A stretch of DNA of 26,310 nucleotides from Saccoglossus kowalevskii (GCF_000003605.2 NW_003145294.1:102839-129148); one strand, 5' to 3'; shown: positions 1-11,109, counted from the first letter of the stretch. The notes: a model not told the origin generated them from the sequence alone. Program-made: numbers and translations.

Positions 1-1277
1 TTTTTCGGTGTGCATATTACTCATACATATTATTATAATAATGTTGAAAATACGAATAAGTAAATATATTGCCGAAAACATAAAATAAATAACAATTATT
101 TTGGTCGTTGAAAATAGAAATTTTTGTCCCGTTTTTTCGGTCAACAGTTATATTTATATATAACCCACATAAGCTACTCTCATCAAAACTGCCCATTTGG
201 TAGAAACATGCACAAATGAATATTTACAGTCCGGTTGCCATTACAACTGTTTCATATGAAAGATTGACACTGGTACTTGTCTTCTACAATTTTCTAAACT
301 TTCAATCAATTTAAAGTCCTACTTTTGAAGTCTTATATAAAATCATTTTTTCGAATGTTCAGTAGCTATGACGTCATACTTCACCTAAAATCCCTTGTCG
401 GAGAATCAAGATGGTGGTCTACTTGATTATCTAGAGAATAATATGATATATAAAAACTGTAAATTCATTTTGCCTGGAATTTTTTTTTGAAAATAGCAAA
501 ATTGTGTATTTTTTTTCAAAAAAAACATTTTTTTTTATATAAACGTCATAAGAAATGTCGTGTTATCGCCCGTGTATGCGAATAGAGTGGAATGCCGGAT
601 AAGCCAATCGTTGTACAAGCTAAATACTGAAAAACATGTTGAAAAAGCGGCATGCAATTTTTGCGAATTGTAGTAAAATTTAGCGAATCTCTCTTGTTAT
701 TGTTGATTTCTTCGTTTTGCGGCCATTTTGAATGTATAATAAAGTCATTAGCGACATCTTGAATTAGCGAATCAGTTCTCTCGCTAAATTCGTGAAAAAG
801 ACATGTTTTACAATATACGACACTGTACATTTGCTCACTCATATGGTACATTTTCATGTAATACGTATTACTAAGTATTTTGCATAATTCCGTTTCAGTC
901 AAGCTTTTTAAACTCAAACTATTAGTTTATTTTCAAAATTGGACTTTATTTACATATATTACTTTTAGTAAATGTCCTATGCACAATCAGTAAAACTTCA
1001 GACGTGACTATATTTACCAATGTATCATTTATTACATCTCATAGTAATAACAACTTTGGGATATCAAACTACAACATAAACGATACTAATATAGATCTTA
1101 GGAAAATAATATAACAATTTATAATACTTTAGAATCATAATGATGAAACATCTCAATAATAAAAAAATATTTATTCGCATCGAAACTAATAAAATAATTT
1201 TATAAAAGTTTTTATAGTTAAAAATAACCTGTTCAGGGATAAATGAACAATTCATAATGCTTTACACAGCTTCTTTT
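1..1277. other. AT-rich stretch without a supported gene
   Basis: Long A and T runs occur at about 481-540. A 123-codon open frame runs on the minus strand (546-917), but it starts at TTG, has no clear splice context, and its length is within chance expectation for AT-rich DNA of this size. Nothing else is supported here. Confidence 0.5.
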
Positions 1278-1440
1278 AACGAACTCACGAGGGAACAAAA
1301 CGTCATTATTCTTATCTGCTAGGTGATAGAGAAATATAAAATATCATAGGTGAATAACTTCCAACTGAAATATTTTATATTTCTCCACCACCTAGCAGAT
1401 AAGGATAATAACGTTTTGTTCGCCGTGAGTTCAATTCGTT
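1278..1440. repeat. Foldback (long inverted repeat), MITE-like
   Basis: The arms 1281-1344 and 1370-1432 are inverted copies of about 63 nt, separated by a 25-nt loop. Both arms contain CTTATCTGCTAGGTG and GAGAAATATAAAATAT. I count about four substitutions plus one 3/4-nt bulge. An outer AACGA (1278-1282, and 1436-1440 inverted) suggests the arms once extended further and that the left arm lost about 5 nt. No convincing target-site duplication is visible. The size and structure fit a miniature inverted-repeat transposable element. If transcribed, it would form a long hairpin RNA, so a small-RNA precursor is the alternative. Confidence 0.7.
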
Positions 1441-1689
1441 GAGATATTGCCATAGACTTTGGATGTGGAAATTCGAGTTTGATGATGATTCAGGGATAGT
1501 GAATGCGAAGCTATAGTCGATCTTTTATTTGTAGTTGATTAATCAAATCATTCCGGCACGCTTTAGGTAGATCGACACCTTAATGACGGCAACCAACCGC
1601 GTCGTGTTATGTGTTCTGTTGACCGTTTGTGTTAGACCCACAATTTAAATAACTGCAAAATATAAGTAAACTCTGATAACAGCGTGAAA

Positions 1690-1925
1690 TAACACAACTT
1701 TCCGGCGCGCCACGCGTTGCTATGCGGTTTAAGCCGATAGAGGAGTCGATTTCTATTTGGCTACGCGCGGGCGCTCTCTATGTCGTAACGTTAAAGGGCG
1801 GTGGTCGTCGCACAGCGCGTGTTCAAATTTTCATGTAAATAAACAATGTATTTTACACGTGTTGTATACGTCGCTATGAGTCCCATATCGAACAGGACGC
1901 GGCGCGAAGACCACCGCGAAAACGA
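1690..1925. promoter_or_regulatory. Local GC/CpG-rich island with inverted repeat
   Basis: CpG-rich strings (GGCGCGCCACGCG, TACGCGCGGGCGC, GACGCGGCGCG) stand out sharply from the surrounding AT-rich DNA. A perfect 9-bp inverted repeat, GCGGTGGTC (1798-1806) and GACCACCGC (1909-1917), brackets its right half. It lies 400-600 bp upstream of a candidate small gene, so a promoter-type CpG island is possible. A relic of a GC-rich repeat is the alternative. Confidence 0.35.
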
Positions 1926-2134
1926 TTTTTTAGCATGAATCAGTGCTTAATCTATCGAATTATATTTTACAATACGTCCATATTCAATGTAAGTAAAACC
2001 GTGCAATTCATTAGATTACGAGATTACAAGCCATAATTAAAAATCTGTTAGTTGTTTACATGTATATGGAGAGTTATTACACATCTACCACTCAACCTAT
2101 GCAGTTTCAGAGTACAATAATGTCCGGTATCAGC

Positions 2135-2216
2135 ATCCAATAACTATGCAAATTAGTAGAATCCAATAATTATGCAAATTTACAACGTTATTGGATTCCG
2201 TTTGACCTCTTGACCT
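2135..2216 (+). promoter_or_regulatory. Duplicated CCAAT-octamer module plus DR2 site
   Basis: A 20-nt unit occurs twice, at 2135-2154 and 2161-2180, with one mismatch. Each copy joins a CCAAT box to a perfect octamer, ATGCAAAT (a POU-protein site). An inverted CCAAT (GTTATTGGAT) follows at 2187-2196. TGACCT is then repeated at 2203-2208 and 2211-2216 with a 2-nt spacer, which matches a nuclear-receptor DR2 arrangement. CCAAT plus octamer combinations are known from histone H2B and other promoters. The cluster ends about 90 bp before the ATG at 2309. A promoter function is inferred from motif density and position. Confidence 0.4.
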
Positions 2217-2308
2217 CATCAGCAGTTCAACGTAAATACAACTAAATCACCCGTTAACAGGCTAACTTCAATCAGAATCTAAATTTTCGTATTCAAAATA
2301 AAATATGG

Positions 2309-2886
2309 ATGATCCACAATTTCCCGACTGACGAGGACATTTCGGCAGTGGTTATCAACGAGTTCCGTCAATGCAGCAGCATTCTGACGTTGATATTCAA
2401 AGTTAATCTCTTCCCCCGGTCGCTACTACATGCAGAATACTTTCTGGAGAAATTCGTTAAGGTGACTGCACAGTACATGCGCCAGATCGTGCATCAGTGG
2501 AGTGAGTCCGTGGGATGTGTTCATTTATACAAATTTCGAATACGTCAATGAAATCGCCTAGTAGTAAACTCTGAAAGTCTCGACAGTTTAGGTGAATTTT
2601 TCTTCCTAAAAAATGTTTATAATAATAAAGTCATTAACAAAATATCGTAATCTGATGTACGAGGTACTCGGACATAAATTAGCCTATTTTATTATTAACC
2701 TTATTGAATCGCTGCAAACTCAGTGGTCGATTAGTACTACGTGCAGCTCTAGATCTGTTATCAGATGATAATTTTGCAGTGATTGGCGTCAATGCACGAA
2801 ACATAGAAACGAAAATGTGCGTTTCTCTAAATTTGCACGGAACGGTTAAACAACAAAACCAATACGATTCTGTTATTTTCATCTAG
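2309..2886 (+). CDS. Candidate two-exon small gene, about 99 aa, unknown function
   Basis: I do not recognise the product. Exon 1 runs from ATG 2309 to 2501 and ends at a strong donor (A|GTGAGT, 2502-2507) after the first base of a codon. Exon 2 starts after TTTTGCAG (AG at 2778-2779) with TG, which completes an ATG codon in the one open frame, and continues to TAG at 2884-2886. The splice phases therefore match across a 278-bp intron. AATAAA follows 51 bp after the stop. The predicted protein is about 99 residues; residues 1-64 look mainly helical (an acidic start IHNFPTDED, then amphipathic stretches around SLLHAEYFLEKFVKVTAQY). No signal peptide is evident. An overlapping ATG at 2305 in another frame encodes only 8 codons. 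The frame of exon 1 stays open back to 2258 behind an AG, so exon 1 could instead be internal. The duplicated CCAAT-octamer block directly upstream supports a transcription start here. Confidence 0.4.
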
Positions 2887-2936
2887 AAAACATATCAGCG
2901 CACATAGTTTGCTGGTGAACGTTCTAACATCACTGG

Positions 2937-2942
2937 AATAAA
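2937..2942 (+). terminator. Polyadenylation signal AATAAA
   Basis: A canonical hexamer lies 51 bp after the stop codon of the candidate gene at 2309-2886, at a typical distance for a short 3' UTR. The motif is common in AT-rich DNA, so its value comes from its position. Confidence 0.4.
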
Positions 2943-3021
2943 ATCATCTACGACGCACTTACTATACTGTCGATTTCTATATTCTCAAGTTACAACTGTA
3001 GTATTTAATTGTTCTTTTTTT

Positions 3022-3041
3022 CGGGGTATTATAATACTCCG
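3022..3041. repeat. 20-nt near-perfect palindrome
   Basis: CGGGGTATTATAATACTCCG reads as its own reverse complement apart from one position, which would pair G-U in RNA. The central GTATTATAATAC is perfect. It has no loop, so it is closer to a dimeric protein-binding site or a cruciform-prone spot than to a hairpin RNA. Confidence 0.6.
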
Positions 3042-3680
3042 CACTGTCCATTAATGCGTGACAACATGGCTCGGGCGAGAATGTTCCTTTAAATATTTGG
3101 CCCGACTGCCATCACGTCCATTGTTGCGCACATCCACGTTTTTGCCCTGTTAGAAACTTTTGGATGCGCGATGGCAGAAAAACTGTGAACAATACTTGTT
3201 CCTTCACTTAGTTTAGTACTTAATATGGGTGGACTGCATTAGAAACTTGTTTTTGATCTCTGCTGTTTCTTTTTCTGTGCATATTTTAAAATTCCGTCAT
3301 CGTCTCTCAGAGTTTCTAATGTTTGGCCCCTTATTTTCTTTGCAGTTGGTGAAATATGCTTTCCCTAAGATTTAGCCGCGCATTATTATTTTTTTCCTGT
3401 TAGTGTTATTGATCCCTGTAAGAGCATTTTTTTTTTAAATTCTGTCATTGGTCAACCCCTTACCATCTAATAAGGGACATCGCGTCTTCTTTATTCCTTG
3501 GATACAATGTTTATTCTAATACAAGGTCAATGTATTGTGCTATTATTTTTCCTCCATAAAAACGTATCAGTGTTATCGTAAAAAGATAATCTTTGTTTCA
3601 ACATGGGGAGTCCCGAAGACAATATACTGAAAATAGTCGATAGAAACACAAATTACACTAATTCAATTTATCGTCACGTG
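3042..3680. other. No gene seen
   Basis: This is non-coding, T-rich sequence with scattered poly-T runs (for example 3427-3439). No supported frame, splice pair or repeat unit was found. Confidence 0.4.
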
Positions 3681-3699
3681 ACTATGCATAATTTATCAG

Positions 3700-3841
3700 T
3701 AACTGAAGTACTGAATTGGATACATTCCAGCCAGACGTTTTACGAGCATAGCATGGCATAGGAGAGCCTTCGCATGCGACTCGAACCAGCACGACCTTCC
3801 GTTGGTATTTGAGCCAGTGAGTGACCGCGCGGACACCAAAC
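3700..3841 (-). mobile_element. tRNA-derived SINE fragment
   Basis: On the minus strand, GGTTCGAGTCG (3777-3787) matches the RNA polymerase III B box at 10 of 11 positions. TGGCTCA (start of the inverse of 3804-3816) matches the core of the A box. The two boxes are closer together than in an intact tRNA, so the head has shrunk or been rearranged. The T-stem no longer pairs, so this is not a functional tRNA. The GC-rich block that follows (down to about 3700) would be the SINE body. The 63-codon minus-strand frame covering it is a by-product. No poly-A tail or target-site duplication was identified. Confidence 0.4.
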
Positions 3842-3899
3842 ACTTGCCGAGTGTAAAGTAAAAGCCGGGTCACATCACATCACGATATCGCCGTGTTAG

Positions 3900-5120
3900 C
3901 TGGTGGGATTCTGTCGTTATTACATTTCAGTCGTATTCTCACGAGAAAGTAAAGGTAGTATTACCCCAGGTGACACCAATTAACGTTTTCGCCATCGCTG
4001 GAAGGATGTAGAATGCGGGACTTTAATATTAATGAGCGGCATTAATTAACAAGTATTGATCTCCTCGATAAGAGGCATGGATAATTTACCGTTAAATAGT
4101 CTGACCGTATTCATCCGCAATGTTGTCATTTCCGTATTTTTCCGTCTAGCTCAATGTATAGCGTAATACGGCGACAAGGACAGTTTTTGGAAGGTATATT
4201 TTGAACATTCCTGAGTAAAAATATCGAACAGTAACAACCAATCAGTGTTTGATTTAGAACGAGGAACAGGTCGTCTGCTCGTTCGATCATGTCAAAACTT
4301 AAGGCCGTATTTTTCGATGATGAATTTTTAAATACTATAACATACAGTGCGTGTACATTACAGCAAATCCAAACAATAGCATCTTTGATTAAACCCAAGA
4401 AAGTGCCCAAACGAATCGCATCAAGATAGAAAAATACGTCGTTGACGGCAACTTTTGTATTTGGGAACCAGAGAAAATATCCTGTATTCGGTTAGGTTAA
4501 AATCGACTTATTTATTTGATTTGTATTATAGAGTATTTTATTTTTGTGTTCGGTGTTGTTTAAAGTAAACTATGAATTTTCTGCTTGGAAAATATGCGAA
4601 ACATTTGGAAAACATAATATAGGTTCCAATCACAATTGTATCAAGCACTGTGGTTACACCCAAATTTCAAAGTAATACTATATAAACATTCTACCCCAAT
4701 CTTGGATGAAACGTGATTAGGCATCTTGTTATTTCATTGATTAACCTTTATCATTGCCGAGACAAGATAACAATGTATGTCAGTTTTAGCGACACTGCGT
4801 TATTAGATAGGCACATAGACACAAGTTATGTGATAGTAATGTAGTTACGTGTGTCAAATATACGTTACATGATATGTACTTTAATAGAATGTTCCGTACG
4901 CTTTCAATATCTGACGGTGTCTGTGGAATTGAGTCTGTGTCAATGGGCCAGGTATGTCATTCATCGTTGAGGTCATGCCCTAACTCCGCGTCACTACTTT
5001 CCTGCTGATTCTATTAGTGTCTATATCATGACTGGTACATTTCACAATGTATCTAGCAGCGTTGACACATCGCAATTAACCAGAACACCACGAATTCACG
5101 CATACAAACATTTCCGCTGT
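3900..5120. other. No supported gene
   Basis: A minus-strand frame of 94 codons (4126-4410) stays open upstream to about 4480, and a second frame is also open over part of it. I found no splice sites that choose between them. A CCAATCAG box lies at 4238-4245. The rest is featureless AT-rich sequence. Confidence 0.35.
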
Positions 5121-5122
5121 GT

Positions 5123-5150
5123 GACTGACTGACTGACTGACTGACAGACA
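5123..5150 (+). repeat. (GACT)5(GACA)2 microsatellite
   Basis: Five exact GACT units (5123-5142) are followed by two GACA units and then GAGAGGAGA. This is a simple tetranucleotide tract. Confidence 0.9.
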
Positions 5151-8100
5151 GAGAGGAGAAAGACGGCTAAAGCCACTATAAAATTGAATTAATTAACGTT
5201 TGTTTGTACTTTAGACAATCCTTAAAGGAATACCATAGTGTTCATACATATATATCGCTGTTTGTGATCTCATTAAATATACTCATTGGGTGGCTGTACT
5301 GCATTTATTATGGTACGGATAAGCCACATGATTACATCTTTTATAATTTCACAAATTTTAATCATTGATTCATTCACGATGAACACCAAATAAACTGAAA
5401 TACTATGATAACGAGCGTTGACAATAATTTGGTTACATAGAAACATGGAACTATGGATACATAGTTTAGTTTTAAATTTTATTTTAAAATTTAATTTAGT
5501 TTTAAAATTCTGTATTAAATTATTCAAACTCTCTGTGGTCTCATGCTGTATTTCGATGTCAACGCCTTTCTTGTAGTAATTGTAAACTGTAGACTATGAA
5601 CACATTGGTCATCCAGATATTTGATTGATTAAACTATCCTTTATTTCGTTGCCCATACTTAACTTTAATATCTGAGTACTGAAATATAATGCCGAAAATG
5701 ACATTTGCAAAACCTAAACACGTGACACACTCTCATGGCGATGACATGGCGTTCGCCTGATTTGATTGGGTAAATTTTATGAAATTAAGAGCGCAGTCGC
5801 AAGGCAGATATTGTAATACCAAAAAAATAATGTCGAGACTGGTGTGACACCTCCCGTACTCCACACATTTTTGTACCCTTATCTCACATTTGTTATTTTA
5901 GGGTTTCATAATATTATCGAGGTTTTTGGAATGGTAAAAACCTTCGGAATGAAATTGCACATTACAAAACCCAATTAACTAGTGTAATGGCTTTCGAGTG
6001 TTCTCAGCAACATCACGCTGATATGGCGGAATGGACTTGCTCCGTGCTTATTACAAAACTAATTAGTATATATAGGTGGGTGAAAAAGACGTCGCATGAG
6101 ACAACTTAACATCATCTTAATGTTCTTAACGCTAATTTTAAAGCTGTAATCACAAATGTCAGTGGCATAGTAAGGTCCTTATCCGAAGTAATTCGGCTAA
6201 TTGAATATTGGAGAACAAATGAGAAATAGACTCGGCTCGTCAGAACTTTCTTTTTTTTGAACACTGTGAAACAAACGTTTTACACCAATAATTGATGTAA
6301 ACAAAGAAAAAGCTGTGGAAGTCCATGAATTCATATCTTAGTGTCGGAAGAGTATTACTACTAATTTTATATTGAACAGCGCAGAATCTAGTAGACCGTT
6401 GCCTTATTGCGCAGGACTCACGTTGAATTCTATTATATAAATAAATGTGACCAATTTTATACATTTTGCACATCGCAACCTACAATAGAATTATGTGACA
6501 GCATCAGCATCTAGTCATCAGTTTCATTTTTTGAATACTAGTAACTTATTTTGCTTTTCTATACTTGGTGAGGTTACATCAAAGTTTAACTATAAGATTT
6601 TCATGCAAGAATGTCATTTGCCTTAGATCCGAAATGACTAATGACGTCACAGAAGTGCACCGTCGCAAAAGGACGAGTCTTATATGTAAGATGTATTGCT
6701 CACAACACAATGATGGGAAATGGTAGGACGTCTTAGTAGTTCTTGGTATTTATAACCAGACGATTCGGGCAATGACCCTACAAAAGTGTATTAGATGTAT
6801 AGCTGAATAATGACCTCGTGGATTACAACATGTTCCGTACGTTGACCACGTTTCATTGATGGAAATGAAAGTTTATTTACTCCCACGTAACCTGTCACTA
6901 TGATTGTTTCCGTGATTACAAAACAAAGTCATGTAATTGTCAAACAAGGGGTCTTCTTTCCCGACCTTCTACATATATGCAGTTTATGTATTAGCAGAAA
7001 AGTCATAAGTAAACAATTAGAATGGGAAGGTAGTATAATGTTGAAACTTCACCCATAAAACATATCTTATTCCCACTGATCAAATTTACTAAACGACGTA
7101 TTCTTTCTTACTGGGAATTAGTTCATATTAGCGATCCAGCAATGTACACGTTAAAATGTGTACGTAAACCGTTTGTAGAAGTCCTCGGTTTGTTAGTTGT
7201 GTCCATGCGCAGCGCGGTTGGTCTGAGCCTCGTTCCTGTGAGACAACTGAGGTGGGAATACGTCTAATATCATTAGTTATTGCGCATATATATTTACAGA
7301 CTGTATGTTGAGAATTGAAACTCACTTTGTGTCCTCTACGGTAATGCGTGGGCTCGTTAATTGTGTACATATCTAATTATTTTATGATTGTATGTTTATT
7401 TTCTCGTCAAACACGGCCTCTTTGATATAAAACAGTTGTGGCCACGCACGACGGCAGAATTGTCTGTTGCTGAAACTGTAACAAGGTCCATAGTTTATTC
7501 ATGATTTTAGCGTCGCGTACACGTCATTGTTCCACTCTTATTGATCGATCAATTCGTCTGCGGTCTGCGCATCTAGTAGAAACAAACGCCAGCTGCTGAA
7601 CAATTTCACAGAGTGAACATATCCATTAAAGCAGTCACCTCAGGGTGTTGTAATAACTCAAACTATCGATATCTATCCAGTATACTTGTGTAACAAATAT
7701 CAGTGCGATAAAATCTTTTATATCCCGTATTTACGTGCACTAACATAGGATGGTAAAAAGATTTACTTTTCTTTTATGTGTTTTAATAACATACAGTGAA
7801 TGACATTTGTCCGCCAACCCATTTCTTACTACATTACACGAAGTTCGTTATGACGTTAATGGCGGTATATAAATAATGTATATGCTGTTTTAAGCTTTCT
7901 CATATAAAGAGATATCCTTTAGGAAGTGAGCGAGTACAATAATGTTTAGATCGCTATTTAATAGTCTGTAGGGACAACTGTATAGCTGACGTGTACGGTG
8001 TGATTATTAGATGGTATCTCGTAATGTACTTGCGAGTAATGGTATAAACAATCACAATGACTATTAAATATTTATAAACGAACTAGTCTATTTGATTTGT

Positions 8101-8900
8101 TTCCAGAAACAATGAAAGTATGGCATTTCGTCTCTATCCACAAACTTATGAGCGCTCTTCCATCAAAAACAAACCAAGTCTTATTACAAATTTACGGGTT
8201 ATAGGTAACTAATATACCATTAGTTTCATTAGCTTAACACATTTAGTGTTACATTTGACAAGGCAGATCAATAAGGAATATCAACGCACGGTGACATAAT
8301 GTGCCCCGGGAGGTTGTCAGCAGACAGCTTAATATACGAGTATTCCCGGCGTGAAAGATCGAAACTCCCTGAAAGCCACTGCAACAATAACCTAACCAAT
8401 TGCTCATAGACATTCTGCTCCTATACTAAATTTGTGTGTGGATTTTAGTGATTGAGCAAAAGGATATAACCTTGAAATATGTAAAAACGGTGAGAATGAA
8501 CTTATGAGAAAAATCGTTATTAATTCTTGGACATTGAGTATACCCGTCGGTCATAAACGGAACTGCGTTCATTGAACGCGTTATATAGAGCTTCAGGCTT
8601 AGGATTGTCCAATAACTATGGAATATGAGAATCACCTTATGGGGTTTATTTATGAACTAGTACACTTACTACTAGTTACAGTTGTTTCAAGTAAAATGAT
8701 GTCTACGTTTTGCATGCAAATACCGCACATTCGGCTGTACCGCATTATTTTATCGCAACCGTAGCATAAAGCAAACCTAAGCGAATAATATTGTGGTGTC
8801 ATGTAAACAAATCACATGTAGATGGGCTTGCTGGCATGTATTTGACATGATACATCTATAAGTGAAAATTGGGTTCATGTCTTCTCTGGCAATTAAACAA
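5151..8900. other. Long non-coding stretch
   Basis: No frame here has convincing coding character or splice context. Notable details are AT-only low complexity at 5460-5527, with a foldback AAATTTTA/TAAAATTT (5474-5492), and an isolated TGACGTCA (6642-6649). The stretch is probably intergenic or a long intron. Confidence 0.45.
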
Positions 8901-8959
8901 AAAAAGATATCAGTGGGTTGAAGGCTAAAAAATCGACACAGACAATGTCACAACACATG

Positions 8960-9250
8960 AACGTTCTGGGTGCGTTACAACATATGTGCATACATGGTTA
9001 CACAATTTGTATTGTCAAGATTACAATGCCACATGATTTGTGTTGGCAAGGATGCGTACTATATGCAGACAAGATTACATACATGTGTGCGGGCGAGGCT
9101 ACACAATATACATATACATAAATATACAAGGGAAAAGTTACGGAGAACGTTCATACTAGATTATTATAGCATAATTTACGTGTAAAGACCATATTATACA
9201 TCCTTTAGAAAGCAAGGCTACATCACATAATATGACAGACGAAGTCACTA
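8960..9250 (+). repeat. Old degenerate minisatellite (about 22-32 bp units)
   Basis: Units of the type GRTTACAnAAYATGTGTnGGCAAG recur: GTTACAACATATGTG, GGTTACACAATTTGTATTGTCAAG, GATTACAATGCCACATG..TTGGCAAG, GATTACATACATGTGTGCGGGCGAG, GCTACACAATATAC and, further right, AAGGCTACATCACATAATATG. Spacing varies and units are strongly diverged, so this is an ancient array. It keeps two plus-strand frames open (8918-9185) without being coding. Confidence 0.5.
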
Positions 9251-9640
9251 CGTACACTCAATATTGCATATTAATACGCACATGTGAACTCCCCTAATCT
9301 ACATTGGTTACGTAACATAATCCGTTAGTTTAAAAACATATATGAGAAACGTTACACATTATGCAGTTGTATAATCACCCACGGTGTATGGTATACGCAA
9401 TATTTCATAATTGATGCAAGGAAATCTTCTTAAAGGCAGATAGTTCATATGCAGAAAACGTTCATAATCTCGCTAGGGAAGATTGCATGACCTAAACACG
9501 TGTTATAGCCCGGATAGGTGAGACATATTTAGCATATATGTGAGATTTGTTTTCGATTCACGTTACACTCAAATCAATGTATTTAAAATATTAAAATTAG
9601 GAGTCTGCATATTCTTTTTGATGGAAACAATCGTATTTTA
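9251..9640. other. No gene seen
   Basis: AT-rich sequence with a few more GTTACACATTATG-like remnants that may be the fading edge of the minisatellite to its left. Confidence 0.4.
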
Positions 9641-9670
9641 TCGATAGTAATTACCTCACACGGTATATAC

Positions 9671-9808
9671 ATGTACTTTTCATGGCTTTTCGCTGAAATC
9701 CTATCCAATTTGTCTATCCCGCTGGGAGAATACCTCGCTACTCCACAGGAAGCGTATCACTTTCTTAATTATTCCGACATCGTGACTTTTCATTTCTGCG
9801 ATGTATTA
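9671..9808 (+). CDS. Candidate coding exon, unknown product
   Basis: The frame from ATG 9671 has 46 codons and then meets a good donor, TTA|GTAAGC (9809-9814), in phase 0. Codon content is more mixed and GC-richer than the flanks. It includes segments such as WLFAEILSNLSIPLGEYLA and TPQEAYHFLNYSD. The frame remains open upstream to a possible acceptor (TATTTTATCGATAG, AG at 9646-9647), so it could be internal rather than initial. No matching downstream exon was found, and I do not recognise the sequence. If the donor is not used, the frame runs on to a stop at 9911-9913. Confidence 0.25.
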
Positions 9809-9913
9809 GTAAGCCATATTATAACTTCAGAATACAAACAGGTCAAATACGGTACAAATGAATGCGTAATGGTAAATATTCATAATTTGTTTAATGTACC
9901 CATGATATTGTGA

Positions 9914-11100
9914 CTTCTATTTGAAATCCATCAATCATATATTGAATTATGCAAATGAGTTTTATGTATCCCTTACACTAACATTGTTATTTTTTCCAAT
10001 TTGATAGCAGAATGTGCCGAATCAACTCTGCACGATTCATCACATATGTTAAAATATATTTGAATATCAAAACTAATTTTGTACCCAAGTTTATCTGGAT
10101 TGATTAGAAAATGCACGGCTTTCAAATCAAAGCTGTTTCAGTCAGGTATCCAAGGCGTGGATGCGACAATAATTCATTTCATTCATTCATTACGGTGTAT
10201 ATTACATGTATGTTTCAAGAGTAATATAACAGTAATATGTGCATTTCATTAGTGCGGGTTATTTCAGCCATTTTTATGCTGATACTTAACATAATCGTGT
10301 GCGACTTTTATTTGCCGAGAAACATATATGCAATTACAATATACATAAACAAGAACAATCTGATGCTTATATGTTTATAATTTACGTGGAATGCATTGTC
10401 TAGTAAGTCGATATAGTACCGATATATATAGAATGAAAAATAAAAACGATCAAACGAAAATCACTTTGTATAAAGCGACCACAGACAGTAAAACACATGT
10501 ATGACATGAACACAAGAAATTATAAAATGCAATTATGTTGTTATTGATTAAGATTTTATATTATATTGTTGTAGAAAAAAATGAGATATCGAGTCTCAGG
10601 CTTATACATTATTAGTTGATAACCTCATCAAACACATACTGAGGATTAACAGCACGTATGTTGGGAGAAAAATTTATCTGCACACGTGATTCGTCATCAT
10701 CGTGAAATTTCATCATTTGTTGAAAGACAGCCGTATACGACCCGATGCTCATGTTTTTATCCCAATTTTAGAATCATCCTTTTATTTTGAGCTTTTATTG
10801 ATATTTAGTTTTTTCATTCCTTCAAAAGTATTTACAAAAAAAAAACCTAAACAATTTCGGTCTGAGAGCTCTGCTTCGAGTTTGTTCACACCACGATAAA
10901 ATTATTCAATATAGTAAGCGATGGTATTTATAGTTTCTATATAAACAATATATTGTAACGTGCTCTAATTATCTACCTATGGTTGCGTAATATGGTAAGA
11001 CTTGAATAACCTGCGGGTGTATTCTGTTTGTCCCAGGGTGGCATTGACGTAGAGCCATGTATCGTCAAAAATAATCATTGCCCCTAATAATCTCAATCGA
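9914..11100. other. No supported gene
   Basis: AT-rich non-coding sequence with a short (ATTC)n tract at 10171-10193. The 65-codon plus frame at 10702-10899 is T-rich, hydrophobic and lacks splice support. Confidence 0.4.
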
Positions 11101-11109
11101 AACCTGATT

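Noticed and set aside
369-376. TGACGTCA (CRE palindrome), also at 6642-6649
   Set aside because: Two exact copies in 26 kb are compatible with chance, and neither is near a supported start.
546-917. 123-codon minus-strand frame, the longest without N
   Set aside because: It starts at TTG, has no splice or promoter context, and at this base composition about one such frame is expected by chance in 26 kb.
3682-3873. 63-codon minus-strand frame (ACEGSPMPCYAR)
   Set aside because: It coincides with the tRNA-derived SINE fragment and is explained by it.
4126-4480. Minus-strand frame of 94 or more codons with an overlapping second frame (contains RFVWALSW)
   Set aside because: A fleeting resemblance to a multi-pass transporter motif is too short to use, the two frames compete, and no acceptable splice sites bound either one.
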